Shown here in pieces: positions 26,459 through 36,264 of a stretch of 64,000 bases of DNA; the first letter of the stretch is position 1, and the number at the start of each line of letters is the position of its first letter. Under the pieces are notes generated by a model. It was not told where the DNA came from and ran no database searches. It saw only the letters and a list, made by a program, of their open reading frames with translations. Position numbers and translations under genes: made by a program. Origin of the DNA: JAEZPW01 sp035629075 (GTDB lineage Bacteria; Acidobacteriota; Terriglobia; Terriglobales; Acidobacteriaceae); the NCBI GenBank assembly GCA_035629075.1, contig DASPIK010000094.1, positions 62,001-126,000 of the forward strand. The letters are read 5' to 3'.

Positions 26459-27457
26459 TTGAACAGACTCATGAGGTCATTTGGGGTCCTACTGCTGTGC
26501 TGCGTAATGCCCTGGATTCCGCAGGCTCAAACCGCACCCCCGAACGATGCCCGTGCGACGGCCGGTTCCTCCGATGCAAGGAGCGTGACGCCACCCGCTC
26601 CACAGCAGGACGATCCCGCCATTACTTTGAAGGTGGACGTCAAACTGGTGAACGTTTTCGTCAGCGTTCAGGATCAGAACGGCGCCCCTGTGTCCAGCCT
26701 GAAAAAAGAGGACTTCGAACTCTTAGAGGATGGGAATTCTCAGAAGATTGCGGTGTTTGACCGTGAGTCGGAATTGCCGCTATCGATCGTGATTGCGGTT
26801 GATGCCAGCCTGAGCACAAAAAAAGAGCTTAAGCTGGAGTTAGAGTCAGCTCGACGCTTTGCACACTCCATTCTGCGCCCGATTGACGCACTGTCGCTTT
26901 ATCAATTCAGCGAGGTGGTGGACGAAGTTGTTCCGTTCACGTCGGATCTGCGTCGTATCGATCGAGGCATTGACCGCGTCAGGGTTGGCGCTGCGACTGC
27001 GTTGTACGACGCGCTCTATCTTGGAGCGGAAGCCCTCGAAAGAAGGCAGGGGCGCAAGGTGATGGTGGTCATCACTGATGGAGGCGACACCATCAGCAGC
27101 GTGAACTACCACGAGGCGGTTCGTGCAGCCCAACAGGCGGAAGCTATCGTTTACAGCATCATCGTTGTGCCCGTCCTTGCGGATGCCGGGCGAGACGTTG
27201 GCGGGGAACACGCGCTGACGGAACTATCGCGAGAAACAGGCGGCAAGCACTATTACGCCACCTCGATGGATATGCTTGATCGGGCTTTTCGCCAGATCAG
27301 TGACGAGCTAAGGACGCAATACCTGCTGGCGTACTATCCTTCGCGAAGGCTTGCTGATTCCGATTTCCGGCGTATTGAGGTGAAGGTTGTCGCTCCAGAG
27401 AAAGACAAACTGAAAGCGCGCCACCGGGCAGGGTATTACACCAGCAAAATGCGTTAA
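26459..27457 (+). CDS. Secreted VWA-domain protein
   Basis: 332 residues from TTG 26459, which has GGAAAG seven bases before it; ATG 26471 is the alternative but lacks a ribosome site. A signal peptide ends near PQAQT. After a Pro/Ala linker comes LKVDVKLVNVFVSVQDQNG and the VWA domain: IVIAVDASLSTKKELK holds an intact MIDAS (DxSxS), with VMVVITDGGDT later. This layout, FTSDLRRIDRGI included, is typical of the many VWA proteins of Acidobacteriota. The partner is unknown; MIDAS suggests metal-dependent protein binding outside the cytoplasm. Confidence 0.8.
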   Translation: MNRLMRSFGVLLLCCVMPWIPQAQTAPPNDARATAGSSDARSVTPPAPQQDDPAITLKVDVKLVNVFVSVQDQNGAPVSSLKKEDFELLEDGNSQKIAVFDRESELPLSIVIAVDASLSTKKELKLELESARRFAHSILRPIDALSLYQFSEVVDEVVPFTSDLRRIDRGIDRVRVGAATALYDALYLGAEALERRQGRKVMVVITDGGDTISSVNYHEAVRAAQQAEAIVYSIIVVPVLADAGRDVGGEHALTELSRETGGKHYYATSMDMLDRAFRQISDELRTQYLLAYYPSRRLADSDFRRIEVKVVAPEKDKLKARHRAGYYTSKMR

Positions 27458-27538
27458 CACAGGCTGATTACACAGCGCATTGGGAGCAGCGATTAGGAAC
27501 AGATACTCGGGACAGAGCAATGCTGCTAGAATGGCGGC

Positions 27539-27835
27539 ATGGCATCTCGTACAACAGGACTGTCACAGGCGTTCAAAAAGGGCGGGAAGACGCCTCCCCC
27601 GGAAGATACGTTTGAAGAGGCGGCTTATCTGAAGTTGCTGGGCGAGAAACAGCGGCCAGTCGCGATCAAACTCGTGCACGGCGAAGTCGTCCGCGGCTGG
27701 ATCGAATATTACGATCGAAACATGATTCGCCTGACTCGCGACAGTGCTCCTAACTTGTTCATCTTCAAGCACGAGATTATGTACATCGCCGAGGAGCAGG
27801 GCGGGCCGCGGCGTCCGCGGAACGAGAATCGGTAG
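27539..27835 (+). CDS. hfq: Hfq-like RNA chaperone
   Basis: 98 residues with an Sm core: FEEAAYLKLLGEKQRPVAIKLVHGEVV is Sm1-like, and NLFIFKHEIMYI carries F-K-H in the place of the Y-K-H of Sm2 that contacts U-rich RNA. Hfq hexamers pair small RNAs with mRNAs. Compared with enterobacterial Hfq, the distal-face residues differ widely and the N-terminus is about 20 residues longer and basic, so RNA preference may differ. A basic tail (GPRRPRNENR) follows the core. Confidence 0.8.
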   Translation: MASRTTGLSQAFKKGGKTPPPEDTFEEAAYLKLLGEKQRPVAIKLVHGEVVRGWIEYYDRNMIRLTRDSAPNLFIFKHEIMYIAEEQGGPRRPRNENR

Positions 27836-27936
27836 ACGAAGCCGTTTGGTCAGCAATCACAGTCTCGCTGGCCGTCGCGGAAAAGTACCGGTGGACGCTG
27901 CTGCCATCGAATTCAGTAGATTCGCAAGAGCCAATC

Positions 27937-28776
27937 ATGACAACAAAGCAGGAATTTGTGCCGGCGATGAGCGAGATCGCTCGGGAAGCCGGTGCGCTGC
28001 TCATGCCTTACTTTCAGCGGCGTATTGGATTTGAGTACAAAGGCGATGTGGACCTTGTTACGGAAGCAGATCGGGCGTCCGAAACTTTGATCGTGAGCCG
28101 CATTCGGGCTCAGTTCCCGAGTCACGACATCATGGGGGAGGAGGGCTCCCGCCGAGACTCTGGAAGTGACTACAAGTGGTACGTCGATCCCCTGGACGGC
28201 ACTACCAACTTCGCGCACGGTTTTCCGGTATTTTGCGTTTCTCTCGGTCTGGAGTTTAGGAGCAGCTTGATCGCAGGAGTGTTGTACGATCCCACACGGG
28301 ATGAGCTTTTTGCGGCTGAGCAGGGAAGTGGCGCCTATCTGAACGATGAGCGCATACACGTCTCGAAAACGGAGAAGCTTGGCGAGTCGTTGCTTGCTAC
28401 GGGCTTCCCGAGCCACAAGCGTAACAAGAACCCGAATATCTACTTCTATCACACGATCACGTTGCGCTCGCACGGAGTGCGACGGGCCGGTTCGGCCGCA
28501 CTGGATCTTGCCAACGTTGCGGCAGGCCGCGTGGACGGCTTCTGGGAGTTCAACCTCAATCCTTGGGATACGGCGGCTGGGGTTGTGCTTGTGCGCGAGG
28601 CCGGGGGGATTGTAACTCGCATGGACGGATCTCCGTTCCGTCTTGACAGCCGTGAGACGCTCGCTACGAACGGCATCATTCACCAACAGCTCATGGACAC
28701 CATGGCAGACATTTTCGAGGGGCGCGGGCTTGAACCGCCCCCAAGCCCGGTGGAATACGCCAAGCGCAGGAACTAA
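27937..28776 (+). CDS. suhB: Inositol monophosphatase family protein
   Basis: 279 residues. All metal-binding motifs are visible: DLVTEADRASE, the GEEG segment at residues ~67-70, WYVDPLDGTTNFAHGFPVF (D-P-x-D-G-T-x-N) and NPWDTAAGVVLVREAGG. The family is Mg2+-dependent and Li+-sensitive and hydrolyses inositol-1-phosphate or related phosphates; bacterial SuhB also aids rRNA transcription. The start ATG 27937 leaves a 101-base gap after hfq with no separate promoter seen. Confidence 0.9.
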   Translation: MTTKQEFVPAMSEIAREAGALLMPYFQRRIGFEYKGDVDLVTEADRASETLIVSRIRAQFPSHDIMGEEGSRRDSGSDYKWYVDPLDGTTNFAHGFPVFCVSLGLEFRSSLIAGVLYDPTRDELFAAEQGSGAYLNDERIHVSKTEKLGESLLATGFPSHKRNKNPNIYFYHTITLRSHGVRRAGSAALDLANVAAGRVDGFWEFNLNPWDTAAGVVLVREAGGIVTRMDGSPFRLDSRETLATNGIIHQQLMDTMADIFEGRGLEPPPSPVEYAKRRN

Positions 28777-28939
28777 TGGCGCTTACAAAGTTGCCGAGTT
28801 GGAGCGGACCGACCGGCCCGCTTCTTTCCTGTTCTTCTCTCTTCCATGTCGCTGATCCTCTGAGGCGCATCTAAAGATCGGTTTGGTCTGTTCTGAGTTC
28901 CGCGGCGAACCTGCGCCGCGTCGCAACTGAGGATCCCCG

Positions 28940-30964
28940 ATGAATTCGCTTCTGGAACGCACAATCGAAAAGCGTCCGACTATGGTTCTTCTGCAAGGAC
29001 GCATTCTGTTTCTCACCGAAGATCCGGAACTTATCAAGCGCCAGCTTGCGGGAGAAGACTTGCCGTGGGACACGGAGCACCCGGGAAACAATCCGAAACT
29101 GCGCGACGACATTTCGACTGACGAGATCACCCCAGCTCACATTTGTTTTTTCTTCGATGAAACCTTGGGCGAGTTCCCTTACACCGGACTGAAGTGTGGG
29201 TCGGAACTGCCAATCCAGCGTGGCGAGGTGAAAAAGGGTGGGTTCGTAGCGGCTGTGAGCGGAAAGCGTAGGGGCAAGGGATCGAGCCGTGAACAGTCGC
29301 CCTACGCAGAACGCTGCGCCGGTATCAAACTGGTCATTGCCGAGAATATCGAGCGCATTTACAAGCAAAACTGCCAGAATCTGGGCGTGTTGACCTCCAC
29401 GAATTTCAGTCTGATCGACAGGATTCGAAACGGTGAAGAGATCCAGTTAGGCGAGTTCACGCGCGGCGAAGATGAGATTACTCGGGAGATCATCGAGTAC
29501 GGCGGTCTGTTCGAGTTCAACGTCGCACGCCTGCAAAAGAAAGTATCGGTCCCGGCGGTAAAGACGTCGCCGCGGCCCATGACGGTGGCGGAAAAGATCT
29601 TTGCGTCACACATGATCGACGAGAGCAACGGCGTCGGTGTGCCCGCCGTTAAGCCTGGGGACGCCGGATTTGCGCGCACGGACCTGCGTTTCAGCCACGA
29701 GTACGTTACGCCCATGGCAGCGATCTTTTTCGAACATTTCGTGGGCAAGGATGCTCCCGTCAATGACGCCACATCGATCCTTTTCTTTCGCGATCATCTT
29801 ACGTTCCTGGATGAAGTCTTATCGGAGCAGAAGCGAAAGATGGGGCTGCTGGACCTGGCGACTCAACTCAAACTGAAACAGGAAGATTTCGCCCACTCGC
29901 GGGGCATTCGGCTCCACGGGGACTTAAAGGACCGCAAGGGTTCGCAAGGCATCTGTCATTCGATCGTGCTGGAAAGCTATGCTCTGCCGGGGCAGTTGAT
30001 TATCGGTTCAGATTCGCATACGCCGCACTCAGGCGCCATTGGCGCGGTAGCGTTCGGCATCGGTACGACAGACGTTTTCAACTCCTGGCTGACCAAAGAT
30101 GTGCGGGTGAAAGTGCCAGAGTCGGTAAAGGTTATCGTTCACGGAAAGCGTCGGCCGAATGTGACCGCCAAAGACTTCATTCTCCAGATCCTCGCGATGG
30201 ATTACGTTCGCAGCGGCAAGGCGTTGGCCAAGGTGATTGAGTATGCGGGCGAAGCCATTGAAGAGTTAAGCGTGGATGAACGTGCCACCATGACAAACAT
30301 GGCGGCGGAGATTGGTGGGTTCACGGGCATTGTGGCACCGGATCAGAAGGTGGTCGACTTCCTGGTGGAGCGGCGTGGAATGGATCGAATTCGGGCCAAC
30401 AAGTTCATCGAGGGGCTCACGAGCGATCCGGATGCCGAGTACTCGCAAGTCATTGAACTCGATGCGAACGACATTTATCCGATGCTGGCTACGCCGGGCG
30501 ATCCCGGTAACGGCAAATTCGTTCGCGACCTGAATACGCCTGTGCCCGTGGACATCGCATACGGAGGAACTTGTACCGCTGGCAAAAAAGAGGACATGGA
30601 TATGTACGCGCGCGTGCTCGCAGAGGGTCTGGCACAAGGAAGACAGATCGCTAAGTCCTGCAAGTTCTACATCCAGTTCGGGTCGCAAGACACTCGCGAA
30701 TACTGCGTGCAGAAGGGGTACTTGGACATCTTCCGGAAGGCAGGCGCGGAAATCATCGAGCCGAGTTGCGGAGCATGCATCAATGCGGGACCGGGAGTGT
30801 CCACCAGCTCTGAACAAGTCGTCATAAGTGCTCAGAACCGGAATTTTCCGGGCAGAAGCGGGCCTGGCCAGATGTATTTGGCAAGTCCGCTCACGGTTGC
30901 CGCCAGTGCTGTCGCTGGCTACATCTGTGAGTACGAACCGGTTGATGTCGAGGCAGTAGCATGA
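28940..30964 (+). CDS. Aconitase-superfamily hydratase, swivel domain first
   Basis: 674 residues. The order differs from AcnA and from LeuC plus LeuD. The swivel (LeuD-like) domain is N-terminal: DISTDEITPAHICFFFDETL, with SGKRRGKGSSREQSPYAE as the substrate-binding S-R loop. The catalytic domain then runs from about residue 215 with IIGSDSHTPHSGAIGAVAFG. The cluster cysteines are visible in GGTCTAGKKED and PSCGACINAGPG. The order recalls AcnB without its HEAT domain. Substrate may be citrate/isocitrate, isopropylmalate or homocitrate; it is not readable from sequence. It is probably cytoplasmic. Confidence 0.85.
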   Translation: MNSLLERTIEKRPTMVLLQGRILFLTEDPELIKRQLAGEDLPWDTEHPGNNPKLRDDISTDEITPAHICFFFDETLGEFPYTGLKCGSELPIQRGEVKKGGFVAAVSGKRRGKGSSREQSPYAERCAGIKLVIAENIERIYKQNCQNLGVLTSTNFSLIDRIRNGEEIQLGEFTRGEDEITREIIEYGGLFEFNVARLQKKVSVPAVKTSPRPMTVAEKIFASHMIDESNGVGVPAVKPGDAGFARTDLRFSHEYVTPMAAIFFEHFVGKDAPVNDATSILFFRDHLTFLDEVLSEQKRKMGLLDLATQLKLKQEDFAHSRGIRLHGDLKDRKGSQGICHSIVLESYALPGQLIIGSDSHTPHSGAIGAVAFGIGTTDVFNSWLTKDVRVKVPESVKVIVHGKRRPNVTAKDFILQILAMDYVRSGKALAKVIEYAGEAIEELSVDERATMTNMAAEIGGFTGIVAPDQKVVDFLVERRGMDRIRANKFIEGLTSDPDAEYSQVIELDANDIYPMLATPGDPGNGKFVRDLNTPVPVDIAYGGTCTAGKKEDMDMYARVLAEGLAQGRQIAKSCKFYIQFGSQDTREYCVQKGYLDIFRKAGAEIIEPSCGACINAGPGVSTSSEQVVISAQNRNFPGRSGPGQMYLASPLTVAASAVAGYICEYEPVDVEAVA

Positions 30965-31066
30965 GAACTGAATTGGCGATACGGTAAAGAACCATAGTAC
31001 TGGCGGCGTGCGGCGATGAATGAGGCTGGCGATAGTCTCGGGAATCATTAAAGGAGGAGGCCGCCC

Positions 31067-31447
31067 ATGTCAGCTTTGCAGCAACCGTTCAAGCAACCGA
31101 TTGAGAGAAAGAGCTTCGCCAATCCTGAGGAAAGCCGTTCGTTCCTGCTGGGCAAGGTTGATGTAGTCACGCTGGGCGGGGTCACATTTGGTCGCGCCGT
31201 ACTGGATCCTGGATGGAGGTGGTCCACATCGGTGAAGCCGATTGCAAAGACCCAAACTTGCGAGGCACCACACCTTCAGTACCACGTCTCAGGAACACTA
31301 CACGTAGTCATGGACGATGGTACGGAAGTCGAGTTCGGGCCTGGAGATGTCGGCTTGATCCCGCCTGGGCACGACGCATGGGTCGTCGGAAACGAACCTG
31401 TGGTTATAGTGGATATCTCGGGAATGGCGAACTACGCCAGGCCGTGA
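31067..31447 (+). CDS. Cupin domain protein
   Basis: 126 residues, preceded by AAGGAGGAGG. One cupin barrel is visible: APHLQYHVSGTLHVVMDDGTEVEFGPGD (motif 1 with the His positions and Glu/Asp) and PPGHDAWVVGNEP (motif 2). Single-domain cupins bind a metal and small molecule as enzymes or sensors. No substrate can be named. It lies between the aconitase-like gene and ferredoxin. Confidence 0.8.
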   Translation: MSALQQPFKQPIERKSFANPEESRSFLLGKVDVVTLGGVTFGRAVLDPGWRWSTSVKPIAKTQTCEAPHLQYHVSGTLHVVMDDGTEVEFGPGDVGLIPPGHDAWVVGNEPVVIVDISGMANYARP

Positions 31448-31570
31448 AGGATGTAGAAGGCAGTGAAAGGTGCCGGGCGGGTGCGGCGCAAGCTACGTTC
31501 GTCCGGTATGATTATTGCTAAAATGACTGCTGAAGGGCTGTATCCCGACGCACCTACAAGGGAGTGACTG

Positions 31571-31840
31571 ATGGCATACGTGATTGCAGAACCGTGTATT
31601 AACACAAAGGACACGGCATGTGTGGATGCGTGCCCAGTGGACTGCATCCACCCGAAGAAAGACGAAGAAGCTTTCGCGACTCAGGAGATGCTGTACATCG
31701 ATCCCGTCGAGTGTATCGATTGCGGGGCTTGCGTACCCGTGTGCCCGGTGTCGGCTATCTTCGCGCTCGATGACTTGCCGGAGAAGTGGAAGGAGTATAC
31801 CGAGCGAAACGCGGCGTATTTCGGCCGAACCACGGCGTAG
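31571..31840 (+). CDS. 7Fe/8Fe ferredoxin
   Basis: 89 residues. Two cluster motifs: CINTKDTACVDACPVDCI near the N-terminus (spaced like a [3Fe-4S]-type site with extra Cys) and CIDCGACVPVCP for [4Fe-4S]. This is the FdxA-type bacterial ferredoxin that carries electrons at low potential in the cytoplasm. The C-terminal helix EKWKEYTERNAAYF is also typical. GGGAGTG precedes ATG 31571. Confidence 0.93.
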   Translation: MAYVIAEPCINTKDTACVDACPVDCIHPKKDEEAFATQEMLYIDPVECIDCGACVPVCPVSAIFALDDLPEKWKEYTERNAAYFGRTTA

Positions 31841-31859
31841 CAGAGAGACAGAGCTTTGC

Positions 31860-31884
31860 AGGCGCGCGCCCATGGTGCGCGCCT
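31860..31884 (+). terminator. Hairpin after ferredoxin gene
   Basis: AGGCGCGC 31860-31867 pairs with GCGCGCCT 31877-31884 around a 9-base loop, 20 bases past the ferredoxin stop. No T-tract follows, so it may stabilise the mRNA 3' end rather than terminate efficiently. Confidence 0.5.
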
Positions 31885-32093
31885 TCGCTATTTCGGCGAC
31901 AAAACGGGAAGTGCCACTTGCTGATCAGGCGGATTTGCTCTGAACTCAGCTAAAAATCGCATGTAACCTTCCCAATTCTGAACTGCTCACGTTAAAATTA
32001 GTGTTTAGCTTTCATGGAGTTGTGTGCGCTGAGTGCATCCGGGCGAGTTAAGGTCTGGTCGTATGCATCTTTCGTGCTGAAACCTGAGGACCG

Positions 32094-32831
32094 ATGGCCC
32101 TGAAACAGTCCGAGGCGATCGTGCTTCGCAGTTATCCGCTGCACGAGGCAGACTTGCTGGTGACTTTTTTCACCAGGGCTGAAGGCAAGGTCAAAGGCGT
32201 AGCGAAATCAGCGAAGAAATCGCGCAAGCGGTTTGGCGGGGCCTTGGAACCGCTCACGGTTGTCCGAGTGTATTACGACGACCGCGAGGGCAAGGAACTG
32301 GCGCGGATCGATTCCTGCGACGTTCTGGCTTCTCCTCTGACGAGTGCCGTCGACTATCCCCGAGCTGTGGGATTAGGACATGTAGCGGAACTGTTAGATG
32401 AGTTGTTGCCCGACCGCGAAGCTAATGATGCGATGTTCCGACTGTCGCTTGCGGTGCTTGCGCATCTGCAAGGCGGAGCTATCTGGATGCCGCTCACGTA
32501 CTTCGATCTGTGGACGGTTCGGCTGGTTGGGTTTCTGCCGGAACTCACGGAATGCGTGGTATGCGGGATGGCGCTGGACGGTAAGCGAGCGTTTTATCAT
32601 GCTCTGGCGGACGGTCTGATGTGCGAGGATGACAAGCGGCTGGCCTCGTCCGAGTTGACGGCTGAGTCGAGGCGTACGGCGCTGGAGATGTATCGATCTC
32701 CGCTCGATCGGTTTGAGGGCGAAGATTGGCCCAAGCAGCGGGCCGCGGACTTGCGAAAGTTCCTGTTGCAGATCATTGAGCGGCATCTTGAGAAGAAAAT
32801 CGTGACCGCAACGATGCTGGACAGGTTATGA
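32094..32831 (+). CDS. recO: DNA repair protein RecO
   Basis: 245 residues. The N-terminal OB fold begins QSEAIVLRSYPLHEADLLVTFFT, the classic RecO opening, followed by GKVKGVAKSAKKSRKRFGG. The C-terminal domain has a zinc-knuckle arrangement CVVCGMAL and later CEDDKR. RecO loads RecA on SSB-coated DNA with RecR. It sits upstream of glyQ-glyS, an order seen in several bacterial groups. Confidence 0.92.
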   Translation: MALKQSEAIVLRSYPLHEADLLVTFFTRAEGKVKGVAKSAKKSRKRFGGALEPLTVVRVYYDDREGKELARIDSCDVLASPLTSAVDYPRAVGLGHVAELLDELLPDREANDAMFRLSLAVLAHLQGGAIWMPLTYFDLWTVRLVGFLPELTECVVCGMALDGKRAFYHALADGLMCEDDKRLASSELTAESRRTALEMYRSPLDRFEGEDWPKQRAADLRKFLLQIIERHLEKKIVTATMLDRL

Positions 32832-32910
32832 AGGAAGGCGCTGTTGGCTGTTTCGCTCTGGCGTTGGTTTGTGCGACAAAACGAAGGCGGTTAAGACCGG
32901 CTTGAAGTCG

Positions 32911-33966
32911 ATGCTAGAGAACAATGACCAAGAGCTAAAGACTATTCAAGAGACGTTAGTGAACGAGAATTCGAACATTTCGCTGACCTTCCAGGAACTC
33001 ATCCTTCGGCTCTCCAACTTCTGGGCTGAGCGTGGGTGCGTGCTACAACAACCGCAAGATGTAGAAGTCGGCGCCGGAACCATGGCTCCTGAGACCTTTC
33101 TGCGCGTGCTGGGGCCGCGCGAGTACAGGGTGGCTTATACTCAGCCGTCACGGCGTCCGGCAGACGGACGTTATGGCGAGAACCCAAACCGACTTTATAA
33201 GCACACCCAAATGCAGGTCATCTTGAAACCCCCGCCGGAGAATATTCAGGAACTCTACCTCGAATCGCTGAAGGCGATCGGCATTGATCTGCGCCAGCAC
33301 GATATTAAGTTTGAGGAAGATAACTGGGAGTCGCCAACACTGGGCGCCTGGGGCATTGGTTGGCAGGTAATGCTGGACGGACTGGAAATTACTCAGTTCA
33401 CCTATTTCCAGCAGTGCGGCGGCGTGGATCTGGATCCGATCTCGGTCGAATTGACGTATGGTCTGGAGCGAATCGCGGCATTCCTTCAGGACGTAGATTC
33501 CATTTACGACATTGTTTGGGCACGTGATCCGAAAGACCCGAACAAGGTCATGACTTACGGGGACGTGCGGCTTGCGGATGAGTTGCAGTTCTCGGTCTAC
33601 AACTTCGAGACGGCCGATGTCGAGAAGCTTTGGCAGCACCTCAATCTGTATGAGTCAGAATGCCAGACCCTCGTTGACCGGTACAACGACCTGTTAAAAG
33701 ATGGGCGGCAGAAAGGCGCCGATGTGGCGGCAATCACGGCCGAGAAACGGCGTTTCCCTCTGCTTCCAGCGTTCGACCTTTGCCTGCACTGCTCACACCT
33801 GTTCAACATTTTGGACGCCCGAGGGGCGATTTCTGTCACGGAACGCGTGGGTGTGATCGCCAGGATACGAACGCTTGCGGTCGGTGTTGCGAAGGCTTGG
33901 GTGGATCAACAGCAACTTCCGCGCGAGACCGGTCCGGCACCTGCGGCGGGAGCCACGGCGAATTAA
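32911..33966 (+). CDS. glyQ: Glycyl-tRNA synthetase alpha subunit
   Basis: 351 residues from ATG 32911; the frame is also open to a TTG at 32869. Neither has a clear ribosome site and the conserved region begins only at ISLTFQELILRLSNFW. Class II catalytic core: GAGTMAPETFLRVLGP, YTQPSRRPADGRYGENPNRL and DLDPISVELTYGLERIA. The alpha subunit makes glycyl-adenylate within an alpha2beta2 enzyme with GlyS. A C-terminal extension of ~40 residues is Ala/Pro rich. glyS begins 95 bases later. Confidence 0.95.
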   Translation: MLENNDQELKTIQETLVNENSNISLTFQELILRLSNFWAERGCVLQQPQDVEVGAGTMAPETFLRVLGPREYRVAYTQPSRRPADGRYGENPNRLYKHTQMQVILKPPPENIQELYLESLKAIGIDLRQHDIKFEEDNWESPTLGAWGIGWQVMLDGLEITQFTYFQQCGGVDLDPISVELTYGLERIAAFLQDVDSIYDIVWARDPKDPNKVMTYGDVRLADELQFSVYNFETADVEKLWQHLNLYESECQTLVDRYNDLLKDGRQKGADVAAITAEKRRFPLLPAFDLCLHCSHLFNILDARGAISVTERVGVIARIRTLAVGVAKAWVDQQQLPRETGPAPAAGATAN

Positions 33967-34061
33967 GCGGTGAACTGAAAAGTATGTTCCTCGACTTCGC
34001 TGTTAAAAGCGGCTCAGCTCGGGACCACAGGCTTACGAAAGTTCGGTAACAAACGAGAGAA

Positions 34062-36209
34062 ATGCCAGACTTTTTACTGGAAATTGGAACTGAAGAAATA
34101 CCGGCGCGCATGATCGACGGCGCGCGCGAAGAACTCGTAAAGCGAGTAAGCGACCTGCTCGTGCGCGAACGTCTCGTTGATGGCAACGGAAGCTCGCCTG
34201 CGGTCGAGGGTACCTCGACGCCGCGGCGCATTGCAGTAGTCGCGCGGGATATAGCGCCAGCACAGGCGGATGTCAGTGAGCAGGTACTTGGCCCGTCGTT
34301 AAGGGTTGCGTTCAAAGACGGCCAGCCGACGCCCGCTGCGCATGCTTTCGCGAAGAAGGTCAACGTCCCCCTGAATGAGATCGAGAAGGTCTCAACCCCC
34401 AAGGGCGAGTACGTTGCAGCGACCGTGGCCAGGAAGGGCCGGAACGCAACTGAGATATTGGCTGAGGCCCTGCCGAAAGAAATCGCCGGGCTTTACTGGG
34501 CCAAGAACATGTATTGGCGGACAGGGAAGCCAGAGCGGTTCGTGCGTCCGGTGCGCTGGATGGTGGCGCTGCTGGGTAGCGAGATCATTCCGGTGGAGTT
34601 CGGTGGGATTCTCGCAGGAGCGGAGTCGCGGGGGCACCGAATTCTCTCAGGTGCCGATGTACGGATTGAACGACCTGACAATTATCGAGAGACGTTGGCC
34701 ACCGCCCGCGTGCTCGATCAGGCACGACGTGAACACGTGGTCCGAAAAGCGCTAGACGCGGCCACTCGTCAGATACCGGGAGCACGGTGGCGTGAAGACA
34801 AAGAGCTGCTGCACACCGTCGTAAACCTCACTGAGTTTCCTTCGGTCATTCTGGGCAATTTCGAGCGTGAGTATCTGACGCTGCCGGAAGAAGTGTTGGT
34901 CACGGTTATGCGCGACCACCAGAAGTACTTCGCCGTCGAAGACGCATCCGGAAAGTTGGCGCCGCATTTCCTAGCTGTGCTGAACACAGACGGCGATCCA
35001 AATGGAATCATCCGGCACGGGCATGAACGTGTGCTGCGGGCGAGATTCAACGATGCCCGATTCTTCTGGAATACGGACCAGAAGATGCCGCTGAAGCAGC
35101 GCGTCGAAATGCTCAAAGCGGTCACGTTCCAGAAGGACCTTGGCAGCTACTATGAAAAGGCGGCTCGAATTGCCCCCTTAGCAGTCAAGATCGCCGATGC
35201 ATTAGAAGATGCGGGCGTGGTCGTGGACTGCACTGCCGCGGACGAAGCCGCATGGCTGGCGAAAACGGATCTCACGACAGAGTTGGTTAAAGAATTTACG
35301 GAGTTACAGGGTGTTGTCGGCGGCTTGTACGCCAAGGCTCAGGGATTGAGCCACAAGATCGCAGACGCTATTTACGATCAGTACAAGCCCGCCTCGATGG
35401 AAGATGCGGTTCCGACGACGATCGAAGGCGCGGTGCTCGCAGTTGCGGACAAGGCCGATACCATCGCGGGGATGTTTGGTCTCGGCAACGTGCCTAGCGG
35501 ATCAAAGGATCCGTTCGCGCTTCGTAGACAAGCGAACGGAATCGTCAAGACCATCGCCGAGCACAATCTGCCCTTAAACTTGAGCCTGCTATTCCAGTGG
35601 GCGCGCGAAGGCTACGCAGGTTCCGAGGTCGAACGAAAATTCGCCGCGAAGCAGGAGTATGTTGCTTCGATCGAGACTTTCTTCCGTGAACGGCTCGAGT
35701 TCTACCTTCGCGACGTGCATGGTTTCGCGTATGACGTGGTCAATGCGGTGCTTGTAGCCGGCAGGGACGACGTAGTCGACGCTGTTGAGCGCGCTAAGGC
35801 TGTCGCGGCAGTCCGCAATTCGGAAGACTTCGCGTCGATTTCAGTCGCGTTCAAGCGCATGAAGAACATATTGCGACAGGCGCGTGAAACGGGAAAATGG
35901 ACCGAAGTGCAACAGGTTTCGGCGTCAGTCCGAGTGATCCACGAATCGGACGATCCGGCTGAACGAGAGCTGGCGAAGCAGGCTGCAACGACGGCCGACC
36001 TTGTCAAAAAGCTGCGAGCCGAAAAGCAGTACGCACAGGCGCTGACCGATATCTCAAGGCTTCGCCCGGTTGTCGATACATTCTTCGACAAAGTGATGGT
36101 CATGGTCGAAGATGAGCAGATAAGGTCGAACCGGCTTGCGTTGTTGCAGATGCTGGTAGATGAGTTCAGCACGATCGCGGATTTCTCCGAGATCGTGACG
36201 GAGAAGTAA
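34062..36209 (+). CDS. glyS: Glycyl-tRNA synthetase beta subunit
   Basis: 715 residues. It starts MPDFLLEIGTEEIPARMI and carries the HD-like and anticodon-binding regions of GlyS: DHQKYFAVED, RVLRARFNDARFFWNTD, VADKADTIAGMFGLG and FALRRQANGI. It binds tRNA-Gly, supplies most tRNA recognition and completes the heterotetramer with GlyQ. It is cytoplasmic. Length and gene order are standard for the bacterial-type two-subunit enzyme. Confidence 0.96.
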   Translation: MPDFLLEIGTEEIPARMIDGAREELVKRVSDLLVRERLVDGNGSSPAVEGTSTPRRIAVVARDIAPAQADVSEQVLGPSLRVAFKDGQPTPAAHAFAKKVNVPLNEIEKVSTPKGEYVAATVARKGRNATEILAEALPKEIAGLYWAKNMYWRTGKPERFVRPVRWMVALLGSEIIPVEFGGILAGAESRGHRILSGADVRIERPDNYRETLATARVLDQARREHVVRKALDAATRQIPGARWREDKELLHTVVNLTEFPSVILGNFEREYLTLPEEVLVTVMRDHQKYFAVEDASGKLAPHFLAVLNTDGDPNGIIRHGHERVLRARFNDARFFWNTDQKMPLKQRVEMLKAVTFQKDLGSYYEKAARIAPLAVKIADALEDAGVVVDCTAADEAAWLAKTDLTTELVKEFTELQGVVGGLYAKAQGLSHKIADAIYDQYKPASMEDAVPTTIEGAVLAVADKADTIAGMFGLGNVPSGSKDPFALRRQANGIVKTIAEHNLPLNLSLLFQWAREGYAGSEVERKFAAKQEYVASIETFFRERLEFYLRDVHGFAYDVVNAVLVAGRDDVVDAVERAKAVAAVRNSEDFASISVAFKRMKNILRQARETGKWTEVQQVSASVRVIHESDDPAERELAKQAATTADLVKKLRAEKQYAQALTDISRLRPVVDTFFDKVMVMVEDEQIRSNRLALLQMLVDEFSTIADFSEIVTEK

Positions 36210-36264
36210 CAAGGACGGACGAATTCGTCTGATAAGTTTTGAAGTACGCAGTGAGTCGTGCTTT

